Shown in pieces: positions 62,654-64,000 of a stretch of DNA of 64,000 nucleotides. The DNA is from JACCTU01 sp963848525. Lineage in GTDB: Bacteria; Actinomycetota; Thermoleophilia; Gaiellales; Gaiellaceae. Under the pieces are notes generated by a model. It was not told the origin of the DNA. It made no database searches and saw only the letters and a list, made by a program, of their open reading frames with translations. The stretch lies in assembly GCA_963848525.1 (NCBI GenBank), contig CAWKDZ010000005.1:248001-312000 (forward strand), given 5' to 3'. The position numbers and the translations under genes are program-made. The number at the start of each line of letters is the position of its first letter. Within the stretch, counting starts at the first letter, position 1.

Positions 62654-63304
62654 ATGCAGAATCCCTTCCGGAGCGAGGCGGAGGCGTTCCGGTTCGTCGT
62701 GCGGACGATCGCCTTCTGCGCCGCGATCGTCGTCGCCGCGCTGATCAACAAGTGGCTGGGGATCGCGGTCTTCCTCGTTGCGACCGGGGTCGTGCTCTGG
62801 TGGCTCTTCTTCCGCGGCGACCCGAAGCGGCCGATCCAGACGACGACCACGCGGCGTGGCGCCGACGACGAGCGGCGGATCCTCGTGATCGCGAACGAGA
62901 CCGTCGGCGGCGAGACGCTCCGGAGCTGCATTCGCAAGCGTGCCGAGGGTTCCCGCGAGGAGGTGCTCGTGGTCGCGCCGGCGCTGAACTCGCCGCTACG
63001 CCACTGGGCCTCCGACGAGGACAGCGCGCGCGCCGCCGCGCAGAAGCGTGTCGAGGCGAGCGTCGAGCAGCTCCGTGGTGGCGGCATCAGCGCGCGCGGC
63101 GAGGTCGGCGACTCGGAGCCCCTCCAGGCGATCGAGGACGCCCTGCGCACCTTCGGCGCGGACGAGATCATCATCTCGACGCACCCGGAGGGCCGCTCGA
63201 ACTGGCTCGAGAAGGGCGTCGTCGCGGGCGCTCGCGAGCGCTTCGCGGTCCCGATCACCCACGTCGTGGTCGACCTCGAAGCCGAGCGCGAAGACGTCCG
63301 CTAG
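62654..63304 (+). CDS. Membrane-anchored USP-like domain protein of the oxidase cluster
   Basis: A 216-residue protein. Two hydrophobic segments (IAFCAAIVVAALI; IAVFLVATGVVLWWLFF) anchor a cytoplasmic domain starting RRILVIANETVGG and containing DEIIISTHPEGRSNWLEKG. That domain is the same type as the two repeats in the gene at 61200. GGAGCTTCG precedes the ATG. It may be the subunit IV-like partner of the oxidase; unproven. Its stop shares CTAG with the cytochrome gene. Confidence 0.78.
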   Translation: MQNPFRSEAEAFRFVVRTIAFCAAIVVAALINKWLGIAVFLVATGVVLWWLFFRGDPKRPIQTTTTRRGADDERRILVIANETVGGETLRSCIRKRAEGSREEVLVVAPALNSPLRHWASDEDSARAAAQKRVEASVEQLRGGGISARGEVGDSEPLQAIEDALRTFGADEIIISTHPEGRSNWLEKGVVAGARERFAVPITHVVVDLEAEREDVR

Positions 63305-63960
63305 CGCGGGTTGCGGCGCTCGGCGACGAACTGCGCCAGCGCGGTGATCTGCTCGTCGGAGAGCTGGCCCTCGAAGGCCGGCATCCCGCCGCCTCCCTGA
63401 CGAATCTGCTCCTCGATCGCCGCGGCGTCGACGGACGAGTTGTCGAGGTTCGGGCCGATCGTCCCGGTGGCGCCGGCGGCCGCGAGCGTGTGACAGCTCG
63501 CGCAGTTCGACCCGAAGAGCGCGCCCGGGTCCGACGCGCCCTGCGCGCCGCTCTGCGCCCGAGCCTGCGCGATCGCCTCCTCGTTGGCGGCGACCGACGC
63601 GACGTACGTCGCGATCGCACTCATCGCGTCCTCCCGCTCTGCGTCGGTCCACTCGCTCGACGGGAACATGTGCGGCGAGTCCGGCTCGGGCATCGGCGCG
63701 ATCGGGAAGCGCATCTGCCCGAGGACGACCTCGCGGATCGACGACTCGTCGAACCCCTCTTCGCGAGGAGCCGCGAACGCGGCGTCCAGCGAGGGACCGA
63801 TCGTCCCGCGCGTGCCGGCGGCGGCGAGCTCGTGGCAGCTCCCGCACTTCTCCTGGAAGAGACCCTGCCCGTCGCCCGCAGCCTCCTCGTCCGCCAAACC
63901 ACCGGTGCCACACCCCGCGAGCACGAGGGCAAGCAACGCACCGCGGAAGATGCGCAGCAT
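63301..63960 (-). CDS. Dihaem c-type cytochrome lipoprotein
   Basis: A 219-residue lipoprotein (LALVLAGCG lipobox) with two cytochrome c domains: CGSCH near residue 40 and CASCH near 150. The second domain is strikingly like that of CtaC: SCHTLAAAGATGTIGPNLD and GGGGMPAFEGQLSDEQI. It probably carries electrons to the oxidase, or is a duplicate of its donor domain. It converges on the oxidase cluster. Confidence 0.92.
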   Translation of the reverse strand: MLRIFRGALLALVLAGCGTGGLADEEAAGDGQGLFQEKCGSCHELAAAGTRGTIGPSLDAAFAAPREEGFDESSIREVVLGQMRFPIAPMPEPDSPHMFPSSEWTDAEREDAMSAIATYVASVAANEEAIAQARAQSGAQGASDPGALFGSNCASCHTLAAAGATGTIGPNLDNSSVDAAAIEEQIRQGGGGMPAFEGQLSDEQITALAQFVAERRNPR

Positions 63961-64000
63961 TTTCAGCGGCTAAGCGGGGCCGGGGGCCTGGAGCTGCTCG

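Noticed and set aside
63970..64000. Possible 3' end of another minus-strand gene (EQLQAPGPA then stop)
   Set aside because: Only ten codons are visible, too few to separate from chance.

Overview
The window is a compact, very GC-rich bacterial chromosome segment. Codon third positions are almost all G or C, many starts are GTG or TTG, and genes often overlap by 4 bases. LigD/Ku repair proteins, a caa3 cytochrome oxidase, an ECF42-like sigma factor with DGPF proteins and wholly chromosomal housekeeping content point to an uncultured actinomycetote, most likely Thermoleophilia (Gaiellales or Solirubrobacterales). The lineage is an inference from gene content; no rRNA is present. I see no phage, insertion sequence or CRISPR array.

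Layout. 1-6.4 kb: end of a secreted amidase, then a type II fatty acid operon fabZ-fabH-fabD-fabG-fabF without acpP. 6.4-12.0 kb: metallopeptidase, HAD hydrolase, two tandem-GNAT proteins, a zinc-ribbon arginase-family protein, then accD-accA. 12.3-17.2 kb: ligD, NDH-2, a LOG-family protein and a DDAH-type hydrolase. 17.2-22.6 kb: ECF42-like sigma factor with VOC and three DGPF proteins, a GNAT and a DUF1998 helicase. 22.6-25.7 kb: TPP riboswitch and thiD-thiM-thiE-thiL. 25.6-28.1 kb: GT2 and PolX. 28.1-31.7 kb: copper-handling operon (broken membrane gene, CopC-CopD fusion, YcnI, an unknown). 31.7-36.7 kb: otsB, split TauE/SafE pair, ZIP transporter, M23 protein, small envelope proteins. 36.6-39.5 kb: hsp20-lon. 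39.7-46.5 kb: a glycosidase-like protein, dTDP-rhamnose genes (rmlA, C, D, B) and a receptor kinase; rmlB and the kinase carry frameshifts. 46.6-49.9 kb: SpoIID-like protein and subtilisin. 49.9-54.0 kb: a WbpI/A/B/D-like set for a diacetamido-uronic acid nucleotide sugar. 54.0-58.2 kb: tRNA-Lys, Ku with a zinc-ribbon protein, an MFS-cNMP fusion and small membrane proteins. 58.3-64.0 kb: caa3 oxidase genes interleaved with an unusual USP-like domain, and a dihaem cytochrome c.

Three patterns cut across regions. Many first-of-operon genes have a TANNNT hexamer 6 to 9 bases before the start codon and no Shine-Dalgarno, which suggests leaderless mRNAs; in tight divergent gaps the two opposed hexamers overlap. 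Six convergent gene pairs share their stop codons in a 4-base overlap. All six clear frameshifts are single-base insertions, clustered at 28.5 kb and 44.9-46.4 kb, which favours assembly error but does not prove it.

Functionally the window is a cell-envelope and core-metabolism region: fatty acid initiation and elongation, rhamnose and uronic-acid sugar precursors, cell-wall hydrolases, thiamine synthesis and salvage, copper handling, and terminal respiration. All coordinates, motifs and frames were read by eye from the sequence; no database search was run.
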